Assembly (NCBI GenBank): GCA_963556255.1
Contig: OY744612.1
Coordinates: 26,073,940-26,137,939 of the forward strand
Direction of reading: 5' to 3'
DNA length: 64,000 nt
Source: Allolobophora icterica
Taxonomy: Eukaryota; Annelida; Clitellata; Crassiclitellata; Lumbricidae
The translations under genes and the position numbers were made by a program. This document shows, one piece after another, positions 34,740 to 45,608 of the stretch (position 1 is the stretch's first letter; the number at the start of each line of letters is the position of its first letter). The notes beneath the pieces were generated by a model. That model had not been told where the DNA came from. It searched no databases and saw only the letters and a program-made list of their open reading frames with translations.

Positions 34740-35135
34740 TGTAATTAGTAACTTCTATTGCGCCGGTGTCTAACGCACAAGGTATCAACCGATGGCAAAC
34801 CAAAACCAAGCCATAATCAGATCAATATCCAGAAGATCAGTCCGTAAGACAGAGAGGCAGCCTGTGGTGGATAAGCAATTTGAAAGAGGTAAGTTTTGAG
34901 AACGAAATGATACAAGCGACTGAGCAGAGCGCACAGACACAGGGAGAGTGTTCCAAAAACTAGGTCCAGCAACCGAAATGCTCGGTCACCAAGAACAGTT
35001 CTTGATGGTGCATCAATCGATGAAGTTGACCGATGATAAACGTCGTTAAACTTAATCAATACGCGGAAAGCGACACAGTGTTCAGATAACTGGCAAGCTC
35101 CCGCAAACACACAGAGTCCAAAGGACGGATTCTCA
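34740..35135 (-). mobile_element. CR1/L2-like reverse transcriptase C-terminal remnant
   Basis: On the minus strand a GDRAF block is followed one frame away by VAGPSFWNTLPV-type sequence, then FRSQNLPLSNCLSTT, the characteristic C-terminal LWNxLP region. It ends in a GCGCAATAGAAGT string with TACAATTACAATTAC repeats (34727-34760). Frame changes and stops are present. Confidence 0.65.
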
Positions 35136-35628
35136 TCCATAGCTGATAGTAGGCCAAGAGTCGGCTATTGTTAAGTTTGCAATTGATGCGACCGCCTGCT
35201 TAACTCCGACCCATAGAGGCCTATTGTGCATCTTGGATGCTGCAATGGACATCGAGACGGTGATGCCCGCTACTGCAGAGCATCCGATTCTCTTGCCACT
35301 GCTACTGACGCTGCTGCTATTGCTACGGAGGCTGACGATGACACGCATCCTTTCATACGGGAGTTGAACGACAGACGGGGAATACATAGACCGATTATAC
35401 ATGACCACACTAGCAAATACACATAAGTGGAGGGGATGGAGACTGAGCCTCCGTGCATGACGGGGCAAAATGGGGTAGTTGCCTTTCTTGGAATTCACAC
35501 CCGAACAGTTTGTGGCCCACATCAGATCGTGATGACTCGTGCTCGTTTTCAAGTTGTCCCCTTCCTGCGCAAATTCCGTGGCCGCCCATGAATGGAAAGA
35601 GAAGGAATGAGAGTAAGAGAGGCAGAGA

Positions 35629-36736
35629 CAGGGCTGTTGTCGAGGGTATACGCGGGTATACTATACAGCGTGTACTCACCTCTAGAGACCGTATACTGAG
35701 TGTACTCACCTCTTCTTCTTCTTTATGTTCTCTGCTCACCGGCAGGTTCGTATGACCAATGACGCCATCGTTCTCTGTCTTGTGCTCTTCTCTTCAGTCC
35801 ACTGTATCCTTCTTCTTTTGTCATCATCCAGTCTAGCAGCATTGCCCTCGGTCTTCCTCGCGTCTTTTCCCCCTCCATCCTTCCCTCCATGATGTCTCTT
35901 AACAGTGTCTCACTCCTTAGGATGTGCCCGATCCATTTTCTTTGTCGTCCGCGTATAGTACTTATGAGTGATCTTTGCTCTTCTACCATTTGCAGGATTT
36001 CCTCGTTCGTCCTCCGTTCCGCCCAGCTAACTCTCTCCATTCTGCGCCACACCCACATCTCGAAGGCCTCCAATCTTTTTATGTCGTCCTTCCTCATTGT
36101 CCATGTCTCGGAGCCGTACAGAACAACACTCCACACCAGTGTCTTTACCATTCTCTTCTTTAGACTCTTGCTTAAACCTCCTCTCATTAGCTCTCCTCTT
36201 TTACAAAATGCATCTTTTCCCATGGATATTCTTCTTTTTATTTCCTCGTGGCATCTTGCATCGTCTGTGATCACACTTCCTAGATAGCAAAACTTCTCCA
36301 CCTGTTCTATTTCTTCTCCGTTTAGTGTGATCTTTATTGTTTGTGGTGTTATACCGCTTCTCTTGCTTATCTTCATTACCTTTGTCTTCTTTACGTTTAT
36401 TTTCATTTCATATTCCAGCGATACCGTGTTTAGACGATCCATCATCCTTTGTAAGCCCTCCTGGGTAGTTGCCAGCATCGCCTGGTCATCTGCAAATCTC
36501 AATTCCTTCACCCTTCTTCCTCCTACCTTTATCCCCTCCTCCATATCCTCTAGCGTTTCTCTTATGATCTCTTCTATATAGATGTTGAATAGGACCTCTA
36601 GAGACCGTATACTGAGTGTACTCACCTCTAGAGACCGTATACTGACCTCACAAAATAATTTGTACTCGCCTCTAATTTGTTTCGGAAAACTAACCGGTAG
36701 CGTGTACTCACCTCTAATTTTACCACTACAGCACTG
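35629..36736 (-). mobile_element. hAT-like element, splice-donor-rich family, split by an RTE insertion
   Basis: Ends are CAGGGCTGTTGTCGAGGG at 35629 and, reversed from the right, CAGTGCTGTAGTGGTAAA at 36736. Flanking 8-mers GGCAGAGA (35621-35628) and GACAGAGA (36737-36744) agree at 7 of 8 positions. In minus orientation it matches the intact copies at 57245-57453 and 62279-62485, with the same AGAGGTGAGTACACGCTACC and TATACGGTCTCTAGAGG words. Without the retrotransposon insertion its length is about 190 bp, close to the other copies (207-209 bp). Confidence 0.9.
35714..36593 (-). mobile_element. RTE-type retrotransposon, 5'-truncated, inserted in a hAT-like element
   Basis: The minus strand encodes an uninterrupted C-terminal part of an RTE reverse transcriptase: [10 protein letters not shown] with the catalytic [60 protein letters not shown] and RERWRHW. 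The stop TAA at 35725-35723 is followed at once by (AGA)n, so there is almost no 3' UTR, as is typical of RTE elements. A perfect 36-bp direct repeat (35678-35713 and 36594-36629) flanks it and is best read as the target duplication, although the host element has internal repeats that could lengthen it. The intact frame suggests a recent insertion. Confidence 0.88.
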
Positions 36737-37162
36737 GACAGAGAAACAGATAGACGTACAGACAAAGAGAAAGCAGGTGAGATAGAGAAATATAGACGAA
36801 GAAACGGAAGAATGGAGTGACATGTAAGCGGCAGACAACAACAGACAGAGAAAGATATATATAGAGAGAGAGACAGATAGGAATGGGGCAGAAACAGATT
36901 GATCGAGGATGTGGGAGAGAGAGACAGAGACAGAGGCAGCGGCAGAGAAGCTGCTGAGAGAGAAAGTACGATGATAATGAGCATCTGTGTACACTGAGCA
37001 GGAAACACTGAATAGTTGAAGAGCGTTTGTCGGTTGGTGAAGGAGGAGAGGCGACATCCGGTGACAATAAACGACGAGATCGTCTGACGTACGCAGTCAG
37101 CCCCAACGAAAGACTATAAGAACCGTTACATATATAATGTATATTGAACGTATATATATAAA

Positions 37163-37165
37163 TAA

Positions 37166-37210
<45 letters not shown>
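37163..37210. repeat. TA microsatellite
   Basis: About 48 bp of TA with AATAAATAAATA just upstream; a second short TA run lies at 37217-37233. Confidence 0.9.
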
Positions 37211-37211
<1 letters not shown>

Positions 37212-37439
37212 CATAGGCTATATATATATATAATATGCATACGCAATTACGCATACAATATGTTCAATCATGTTGTAATATTAATGCATGACTTGTACGA
37301 CGAATGTTTCCATACTACAGACAAGGTTTACAACGAACGCAGCCGTCAGCACGACAGATTAAACTCATTTCAAAGCGGATTTATCCAGGGAGCAGGCACC
37401 CGAACAAGAAGACAGACAGGCAGAAAACAAACAGACGGA

Positions 37440-37560
37440 CAGAGAGGCATACTAGCAGTCTGACTCACTGACTGACTGACTAATACGAACAGACAAAGAC
37501 AGACAAACAAACAGACAGACGAATACACATACACAGACTAAACATACAGACAGAGCTACA
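37440..37560. repeat. Degenerate GACAGACA/CTGACTGA simple repeat
   Basis: Short runs of GACA, CTGA and AACAGACA words. Nothing else was found between 37260 and 37860. Confidence 0.6.
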
Positions 37561-37869
37561 CATCAGTAATATCTGATACTTCAACCTGATAGAGAGACTA
37601 TAAATGCACATGCATTCAACCAGAAATGTAAATGTCAAATGTAAATGTACACGTTTTCCAATAGCATGCGTGTGGCTTCGATCTTGCTATTTTTCGATGA
37701 ATTGATCTCGGGTTAGATCTTTCACCACCGCTGCCCGTTTGAATGGGTTCCACGCCATTTACGATCCCCATGTACTGCGGGCCATACTAGCTTGAGATTC
37801 AAGTATCTGAAATAACGCACCACCGGTAGGCCCTATGCAAATCGCGAAACGATATCTGCTTGCATGGAG

Positions 37870-38442
37870 CAGTGGCGGCGATCTTGTCTGAGAGGGGGGA
37901 CAAGTCGGCCGTGGTGTCTGGTTGATGACCTTTTTTAGGAATTCATTTCCCCCAAAAAAATTTTCTTGACTTTTTACCAAAAGTTTCAGACTTTTTCGCG
38001 ATATCATCTCCCTAAAAAGTTCACGACCTTTTTTTTTAGTCCTTCACCTCTTTTTCCACCATTTTCTCAAGGTCGCATCATATAGGCTACCACTATCATC
38101 ATATTATCACTTTTTTCAGAACACCATGTCATCACTCTCTAACAATCTTTATACTTTTTAAAATTCTTCTCATAAAAAAATTTCACTATTACAAATTTTA
38201 ATTTCTTCTTGCTTTCCACTTTCTCCTTTCTGATAGTTTTTCGGGGGGGACACTTCTCCTTATACGTTCCATTTTTACCTCATCTCGTCAAAAAAAGCTG
38301 TCAAAACTATCACACACAATTACATTTAGTGGCCTTTTTTGGTGTTTTATAAAAATGTGGGGGGGACAAATGTATGGCGTGTCCCCCCACTCTTACAGGT
38401 GGGGGGACATGTCCCCCGTCCCCCACCAGATCGCCGCTCATG
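37870..38442. mobile_element. hAT-like nonautonomous element, GCGGCGATC family, 573 bp
   Basis: A perfect 8-bp duplication, GCATGGAG, flanks it (37862-37869 and 38443-38450). Ends are CAGTGGCGGCGATCTTGT and, reversed, CATGAGCGGCGATCTGGT, each followed by G-rich GGGGGGACA-type sequence. The interior is rich in GACCTTTTTT and CTTTTT words and codes for nothing. Shorter relatives lie at 40334-40572 and 43821-44038. Confidence 0.93.
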
Positions 38443-39027
38443 GCATGGAGGTGTATGGGACGTACGCTCTGACCAATTTAGCTACCTGGGAAATACGCCC
38501 AACCAGCCAATCAGCCAAAGACAATACATCAGACAGTCAAGCGTCTTTCTTCTGTTTCAGCGTTCATTAGTTCACCGTATACACGAGTTCTGTCCGAATC
38601 ATTCGCCCGAATTGGTCGCTCATTTACCCGGAAAATTGGAAACGCGCAGCCAATACCAGCCAGAGCGTTCATATGAATCGCATTGCGCGACGGTGCGTAG
38701 ACACACATTAGTGTAGGCCCCACCGTTGACTACATCAAATTTTATTGAGACGGAATGAATGGCGCTATTAGACTTGACCCAGTTTCAGCGATTTTTTAAG
38801 AATTTACCGCGGATAAAACTGGATTCTAGCCAGAAGGCAGGATTTATTAGGAAAGAAAACTAACGAGGGAAGAATGTGCTGAAGTATTAGCCCTGATCAG
38901 TGAAGCATTGTGATTAGGTATTTTGGTGTAGGCATCGTTTCATTTGGGCTGGGTGATAGTCTATGCCCCATCCAATAGGCCCTATGTCTGTTATTGTGCA
39001 ATAAAGGCTTAACTATTGGGTCCTAGG

Positions 39028-39074
39028 AAAGACTGGGGGGTTGAACCCCCAACCCCGCGACAATTCTCACCCTG
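39028..39074 (-). mobile_element. Solo end of the GTGAGAATTGT hAT-like family
   Basis: On the minus strand it reads CAGGGTGAGAATTGTCGCGG and continues through GGTTCAACCCCCCAGTCTTT, matching the left 47 bp of 24443-24815. The rest of the element is absent. Confidence 0.65.
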
Positions 39075-39098
39075 GTCCCACCCTATGTCTGTTATTGC

Positions 39099-39166
39099 GG
39101 CGCGTTGGTCTATTCAGTAGAGCGCTGGGTTTGTAGGCTACTGTAACGATTGCGGGTTTAAAGCCT
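39099..39166 (+). repeat. tRNA-like sequence (likely SINE head or tRNA pseudogene)
   Basis: TTGGTCTATTCAGTAGAGCG resembles the D-arm/A-box of a tRNA, and GCGGGTTTAAAGCC is a degenerate T-arm/B-box about 35 bp later. The B-box lacks the invariant TTCGA and I could not build a full cloverleaf, so I do not call a functional tRNA. Confidence 0.4.
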
Positions 39167-39304
39167 TCTCAATGGACTCCGAGTAACCTTTGACAACCGC
39201 GTGCACATGTCCCGCGCCAAAATGTCTGATTTATAAACCTTGCACGCATATATTAGTTGCAATAAATAAATAAATACAACTATAGGCCCATAAGAAAATT
39301 TAAT

Positions 39305-39346
39305 CATTTATATAAACAAATTTAGCAATATATATGTGTATATATA

Positions 39347-39379
<33 letters not shown>

Positions 39380-39380
39380 A
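39305..39380. repeat. TA microsatellite
   Basis: AT-rich region with about 45 bp of alternating TA at 39335-39379. Confidence 0.85.
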
Positions 39381-39775
39381 TGTCTGGTTATTTCTCCACA
39401 AAGTTTTTCTTTATATTTCTTAATTGCAAACAGGCCAAAGCCAAAACAAAATGGCTGCTTATTGCTTTTGTTTGAATGACAGCTGTCGCCTGGTGATCAT
39501 GCGTGTGCTAACCACATCAGAGCAATTACATTGCCCACAAGGAAACGTTCTGCCGTCTCACACCGCGCGAACGATTTAATCTCTCGAATGCTCTAAAAAA
39601 AACATTTATTAACTATTTTAGCTGCTGCAGATACTCTCTTTACATGTATACTTAATACTAACATCCATTAATCTGTTGGAGTCTTTATTGTTGAACTGTT
39701 GTTCTGATTTATTATCAATTGCTCTATAAATGTCTTTGTGGTGCTGTGTGATCCCATCCCGTCTCTGTCGACGGG

Positions 39776-40755
39776 GTGTACGGACATAATCCCCACGGAC
39801 ATAATCCCTCCCGGACAAAATCCCCCTTCTGTGCAATTAGCCTATTTCTAAAGTTTATTGATAAACCTTAATTGCCCTGTTTTTGTTCCTAGTGTCAGGT
39901 TGTTAACGTCGTGAAGGTATAGGCTATAGAGTATAGACTAAAGACTTGTTAGTGGCATTCAGGTGTAAATTAAAACTTGTTAGTCTCATTCAGTTCTAGA
40001 AAGTTAAGACTTGTTAATGTCGCCCGTCTGCTGCACTCCTTGTTAGTATCAGTTAGGAATACAGTCAAGACTTCTTAATGTCAGGATTCGCGAGGTCAGC
40101 TGCCCAAAGGGCTGGTCAGACACAGCTGCAGGCCCGTCTGCTGCAGCTGTGCCAAGATCGGCGAGATGGAAGGAAATCCATTGAAGAAACGCTACACGGA
40201 CTTGGACATAACATTCGCCTTTAGATTTTTACAGCTTTAAAGACAAACTTAGGACCACTATAGTCTAATAAACTCTTCTGTACTATTAGGCTATTTGTTA
40301 GAATCAAACAAATTGTAAATATATTCTTCTTATCACTGGCGGTGATCTTGTTTCACAGGTGGGGGACACTGTTGAACTGATCTGGTGAAAAGTGTTTTGA
40401 ACTGATCTGCTCAAAAAAGAGGTAAAAAAATTTGCCTTTTTTACCATTTTTGAGAAAAAATTTGACGACCTTTTTTGGGGTTTCTTCAAAAAGTGGGGGA
40501 ATGTATGGTTTGTCCCCCACTCTTAAAGGTGGGGGACTTGTCCCCCTCGACCCCCCATGATCGCCGCCCATGCTTCTTATTAAACAAAATGAAAATATAT
40601 ATTCCGGCTGAGGTTGAGGTGATTATGATATCCTATAGCCTGGGGGAATTGTGTCCTACCCGGGGGATTCTGTCCGTGGGGATTATGTCCGGGGGATTAT
40701 TAACCGGGGGATTATGTCCGGGGGATTATGTCCGGGGGGATTATGTCCTACAATC
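39776..40755. mobile_element. Fold-back DNA element with GGACATAATCCCC modules, containing a nested hAT-like element
   Basis: GTCGACGGG (9 bp) occurs on both sides (39767-39775 and 40756-40764). Ends are GTGTACGGACATAATCCC and, reversed, GATTGTAGGACATAATCC. The left arm has three GGACATAATCCC-type modules (39780-39830). The right arm has about six to eight inverted modules reading GGGGGATTATGTCC (40635-40750). The centre is about 800 bp, of which 40334-40572 is another element. No protein is encoded. Confidence 0.82.
40334..40572. mobile_element. hAT-like nonautonomous element, GCGGCGATC family, 239 bp, nested
   Basis: A perfect 8-bp duplication, CTTCTTAT, flanks it (40326-40333 and 40573-40580). 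Ends are CACTGGCGGTGATCTTGT and, reversed, CATGGGCGGCGATCATGG. It shares the GTGGGGGACA and GACCTTTTTT words of the 573-bp relative at 37870-38442. It lies inside the fold-back element 39776-40755, so it inserted later. Confidence 0.93.
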
Positions 40756-41150
40756 GTCGACGGGAACTTGCGAGAAACGAATATTTGATTTGATTTTGAT
40801 TTGACGCAAAAACAGCGCTGGATTTAATAATTAGATATTTTTGTCGCCTCAGAAATTTGTTCCAACGTTTAAACTTTAACTACGATCATTACAATTATAT
40901 TTTGCCCTTTCGCTCCCAGTTTTGCATTTTATTTGAGTTAAATATAATTTTAATTTTTTTAATGATGTAATTTTAAGTTTTGAAAATCCTTTGGAGTCTG
41001 CCATCCGTAGGTCAAAGCCTGTTTTGTTCCTATAGTAAATCCACCGCGGAACATAGGTCGGTTGGCGATGAAAAGGCTACAGCGCTTCAGGACAATGAAA
41101 TCGTCGACAAAGAAACGAGCCCATGTTTTGCAAACGATTACCCTCACTGG

Positions 41151-41346
41151 AATAGGCGTAATTTGTAGGGGGTACGAGGGGTACCCGTACCCCCACTTTT
41201 TGGACTGGGGTATCGTACCCCCCATTTTTCAAGCAATGTCAATCAATTTTTTATTATTGTGCCTTCCCAGAGATGGTTTTCATGTGAAAAGCGAAAGTGG
41301 AAAGAAATTGGTACCCCGCACTTTTTAGACCAAAGTTACGCCCCTG
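41151..41346. mobile_element. hAT-like nonautonomous element (MITE), 196 bp
   Basis: A perfect 8-bp duplication, CTCACTGG, flanks it (41143-41150 and 41347-41354). Ends are AATAGGCGTAATTTGTAG and, reversed, CAGGGGCGTAACTTTGGT. It is the inverted relative of 20183-20407. Confidence 0.92.
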
Positions 41347-41474
41347 CTCACTGGGCCCACAACTAAACGTTGAGGTTGGCTGTCTGAGTCGAGACTTCCA
41401 TGTCCAACAAAGATGGAAACATCATGCACAGCCTTAAAGTTTTGTCTAAGCTCCGACCCCAAATGAGTTGGAAG

Positions 41475-42181
41475 CATAGGCGTAGACTCTGGGGGGTCAG
41501 CCGGGGCACGTGCCCCCCCAATAATTGAGGAGCCGGGGCAATGCCCCCAAAAATCGAGAGGAGAATTTCTTCAAATATTAAAATGTTATGTTTCGATACA
41601 GAAAAATTTCTTCAGAAACAGAAAAACAGAGACACAGAACTGAAATACTATTAGAAATCCATAATGGAAACAAAGATTTATTTTTATCTTCAATATCTTC
41701 AATGTGAAACAGATTTACATGTAAACAAAACACCCATTTCATACGCATTAACGTAACACCGGAAGCCTTTGCTGACTGTCCAGACCAGAGGTGAAAAAAG
41801 CTTTTTCGGATTTTGCTTTAAACAACAACAAAAAGAAAACCACGAAATTTGTTTAAAAAAATAAATTTCTTATTTTTGTAGAAGTTATTTTAATAGCATT
41901 GATTAAATGATTTTAAATTTTCGGAAATCGCAACTAAATTTACAGAGGTGGAGCTCTTGTTCATGCCATTTTTCATGATTTTTATGATCCGAAATCAGAA
42001 AAACTTAAAAACAATCAAAAAAACAAAAACCATAAAGCCAAAAAACCGAAAAACAACAACAAACAACGTTTCATCTTGAAAAAACTTTTTTTGCACCACT
42101 GGTCCAGACCCCATGCCCCACCAATATTTTGCCCCACTAATATTTTGCCCCACCAATATTTTGGACAAGTTTACGCCAGTG
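41475..42181. mobile_element. hAT-like nonautonomous element, GGCGTARACT family, 707 bp
   Basis: A perfect 8-bp duplication, GTTGGAAG, flanks it (41467-41474 and 42182-42189). Ends are CATAGGCGTAGACTCTGG and, reversed, CACTGGCGTAAACTTGTCC. The right subterminal part has three tandem CAATATTTTGCCCCAC-type units (about 42120-42165). The 135-bp copy at 7898-8032 has the same ends. Confidence 0.93.
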
Positions 42182-42579
42182 GTTGGAAGACTGTCAATCC
42201 GTTTAATTCGGGGTCCAAAATTACGGCACGCGAAAGAAAGAGCCACGCGTGATGCGGAGAAATCAGCCAAGCGAAATGGACCGTGGCGGATATAAAGCTT
42301 ATTCAGTTGGGAGGATTGTATGGGTCGAAAGGAACTAACAACAACGAGCCATAAGTCAAACAAATGGTTCCGGAAAATCAATGCATGAGGATTTACATTA
42401 TAAGCTACATAGTTTAAACCAAAGGTGTAGGCCTATATACTATATAGCCTAAGCTACTTAGCAAGGACCAAAATCCGCGCCTTTGTCTATCGTTTCTTCA
42501 CGGCCTACTACGTAAGTAGGACTCTTGCACGCAAAATGACTGTATATATGCATGCTTAATTTTGTTATTACCTCGTGAA

Positions 42580-42695
42580 TCACACACACCCACACACACC
42601 TACACACAAACACACCTACACACACCCACACACCCCTGCACACACACCTACACACACCCCTGCACTCACAGCTACACACACACGCGCGTACGTAC
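42580..42695. repeat. (CACA)n-rich degenerate microsatellite
   Basis: CACAC, CCTACACACA and CACACCCCTG words. The rest of 42200-43620 shows no gene. Confidence 0.8.
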
Positions 42696-43641
42696 ACACG
42701 GCGCATGCGCATGCAGAAAGATCATGTGAAGCAGCTAATTCGTCCTTTCTGATCTAGTCTTACAACTTAGAACGTACGCCCCGGACGCATAATCTTACCC
42801 TTCCATATAAAGACGCAAAAACTTGGGCATATACATACCCCGCATGCTATATAAAAAGATCTAAGCGCTGAGACCCAACACTACTGATTACCTGTAAAAC
42901 CCACGCTTCCAGTTACTCTTGTGACAAGCAGCGTTTTGCCTGCTAGATTGTCTCAATAAACGAATATACAATACAATACAATAGGCCTACTTCAGTCGAT
43001 AACCTGAGCAAGCACTTCATCCTGTGCAGATGTCAAAGTAGAGCTAACGCCTTGATTAGTATTTCACAACTCGCAGTAATTACGAAATTGTGGTACCGCA
43101 CTTCTGAGTTTAACTCCAGCTCAGATCATCAAACTCTCCGTCCATTAGGCCTACTCTCCCCCTCTTGTTACTGACCGATGAGATGAACCTGCTGTGACAC
43201 CTTAAATCGGGAGAGGACGTTTTGGTCAGACTTCCCAATATTTCATCATGGAAATCAAAGGGAAGAGATCGGAATTGAAAGGGAGTGGACGCGATAGAGA
43301 TCGAGTCTACTTTGACAGTGCCATGGTGACCAATAATCTGAAATATATATTTTGTGCGGCCCGGGAGGCGGTAGCACCCCATCCAAGTCTACGCCACTTG
43401 GATCCACTATAAGTACAAATCTACGTCCACCCACATATTACACAACCATAATCAAGTGCACGGGTTTCTAATTTTACACAAGAAAAACTAGTCTTGCTTT
43501 TGCTAATTAAGGATTTAATCCCTTCATGAGATCACATACAGATGTGATCTGTTCGATCGGTCGTATAATCGTATTAGGCCTAATTAATAAACACAAATAA
43601 TATATTATAATATCTGGTTATAATATATATATATTTGCAAT

Positions 43642-44124
43642 CATGGGCGTCCAAGGAAATTTTCCGGAGGTGGGCAAAATAAATTTTTAGGAGCAAAATG
43701 ACGTTTTTGCATAGCCATTCATGAACAGAGAACACGTGACAACTTTCAAAAATAAATAATGGTCAAGAACATCCCTAACAAATTTTTGCATTGAAAATCG
43801 TGTTGGACTGTTGTAATAATTGTGGGCAGCGATCCCGGGAGAGTCGAGGGAGACAAGATCCCCCACCGTTAACAGTGGGGGACACAGTATACAGTTGTCC
43901 CCCAAATTTTGAAGAACACCAAAAAAGGTCAACAAAAATGTTTTCGCGTGAACAAATGTTTTCACCTCTTTTTTGACCAGATCAGTTTAAAAGTGTCCCA
44001 TGTCCCCCCCAATTTGTCAAACAAGATCACGGCCAGTGGTAACATATATATTATAAATACATAAATTTTTTAAAAGGCCCTCCCCAAAAATTTCTGAATT
44101 TTGTAGGCTCTGCAGATTGTGAAA
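43642..44124. mobile_element. hAT-like GGGCGTCC-family element, interrupted
   Basis: The left end CATGGGCGTCCAAGG and the core GAAAATCGTGTTGGACTG match 16615-16912 and 26379-26623. The core also has GCATAGCCATTCATGAACA, nearly the same as in the 16615 copy. The element is interrupted at 43821 by a GCGGCGATC-family element. The right end has decayed or is missing, so the right boundary is approximate. Confidence 0.65.
43821..44038. mobile_element. hAT-like nonautonomous element, GCGGCGATC family, nested
   Basis: Ends are TGTGGGCAGCGATCCCGG and, reversed, CACTGGCCGTGATCTTGT. The right part has ACCTCTTTTTTGACCAGATC, as in 40334-40572. The flanking 8-mers GTAATAAT and GTAACATA agree at 5 of 8, so the duplication is eroded. 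Orientation is opposite to the two relatives. Confidence 0.72.
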
Positions 44125-44132
44125 CCCTAAGG

Positions 44133-44478
44133 CAGGGATGGCGAACCTATGGCACGCGTGCCCAAAGTGGCTCGCGTTGAAATTTGTAGGGCACGCGGAA
44201 TTCAGAGCGTCCCCCAAAATTCAAACTTAGAAATACAAAATCCCTGTACGAATCCACACTTTCTTTGTTGAAGGGCTTTATTTTAATTAACATAATTCAA
44301 AACGAATTTGATATAACGTCTTTAATTCATCTTTTGTTACGTTTTGTTAACTAAAACCTATATGAGAAAAATAATTATATAGGCCTACTGTGCAAATTTC
44401 CGAGGGGCACGTGACCGTATGTTTAAAAATGATTTAGCAGCATTTTGGCATGCACCTTAAAAAGGTTCGCCACCCCTG
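44133..44478. mobile_element. hAT-Charlie-like nonautonomous element, 346 bp
   Basis: A perfect 8-bp duplication, CCCTAAGG, flanks it (44125-44132 and 44479-44486). Ends are CAGGGATGGCGAACCTATGG and, reversed, CAGGGGTGGCGAACCTTTTT, the well-known hAT-Charlie type of terminus. The interior is AT-rich with no coding frame. Confidence 0.93.
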
Positions 44479-44572
44479 CCCTAAGGTCTAAGCTGCAGAT
44501 TTTTAGCTTATGCCTAACTCCGGCACTGTATGTAAATTTTACTGTGTATAGTTTTTACTAGTACATGATACA

Positions 44573-44578
44573 TTTATT
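44573..44578 (-). terminator. Possible polyadenylation signal of the disulfide-isomerase gene
   Basis: AATAAA on the minus strand, about 240 bp after the stop codon at 44820-44822. Confidence 0.5.
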
Positions 44579-44819
44579 TTGTTTATATTATATTATCTAT
44601 GGACTATGTATGGCTAATCACATGCCTTGGGACACATTTTGATACATGGCAGATCAGCTTCCCAATGGATACCTGATGCCCCAAGAAACACTTTCGAGAT
44701 GTTATCGATTATTCAGGTACGTTTTGATACCAAAATAAAATCCAAGCACATGACATGACATCTACTCGGCAGCTCGCACAGATTAGTTCTCATTCAAATT
44801 CCTCCTTGACAATTTTACC

Positions 44820-45563
44820 CTACAATTCTGTTTTGTCAGAAGCAACAGGTTGTTCAGCAACAGGTTGTTCAGCAACAGGTTGTTCAGCAACAGGTTGTTT
44901 AGCAACAGGTTGCTTAGAAATAGGTTGTTTAGTGCGACGTCCCTTCCGGTCGTAGCCATGGAGCGGTTCAGTTGACTCAGCAGCCAGAAACTGAATGAAG
45001 TCACGAACAGTGAATCCGCCCTGAAAGATATTACATATTTATTTATTTATTTATTTATGTACACATTCAGTGATTTTTTCTGCAGGAATGCTATGGACCG
45101 TGTTCCGGCACCTTTTTTCAACTATTAAAAATAATTTAGTTATTTTAATAAAAGAATAATTTAGTTATTTTAATTTTATGTGACGTCAAACATTTTCTTG
45201 GACAGGGTCTCACCGAAACCCCTCCCCTAACCCCACCCATTTTTTCTCAGGCTTCGCAATCGATTTAGCCCTTCCATAACTGTTCAGTTCCGGAACCTTT
45301 TCTAGAAAAAAGCACTGCATTCTTAGTCTCTAGAACCACTTTACACACTTTTAAGGGGTTTTTAAAATGCGCTTTATGAAAGTCCAGATACATACATACA
45401 TACAAACAACTATTTAAAGAATTTACCACATGCACAGAGTCAGTAAGTCTGAATGTAAGGACAGGAAATGCAGAATAACATCCCAGGTTGAGACTAGAAG
45501 AGTCCGACATCGGCTGTTTTCATTATGTTTCTAACAGATCATGTGTATGAATCAAGAGCTAAA

Positions 45564-45608
<45 letters not shown>

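Noticed and set aside
44755..44955. Plus-strand frame with repeated SATGC units
   Set aside because: It is antisense to the last PDI exon, whose splice sites, homology and KTEL end support the minus strand.
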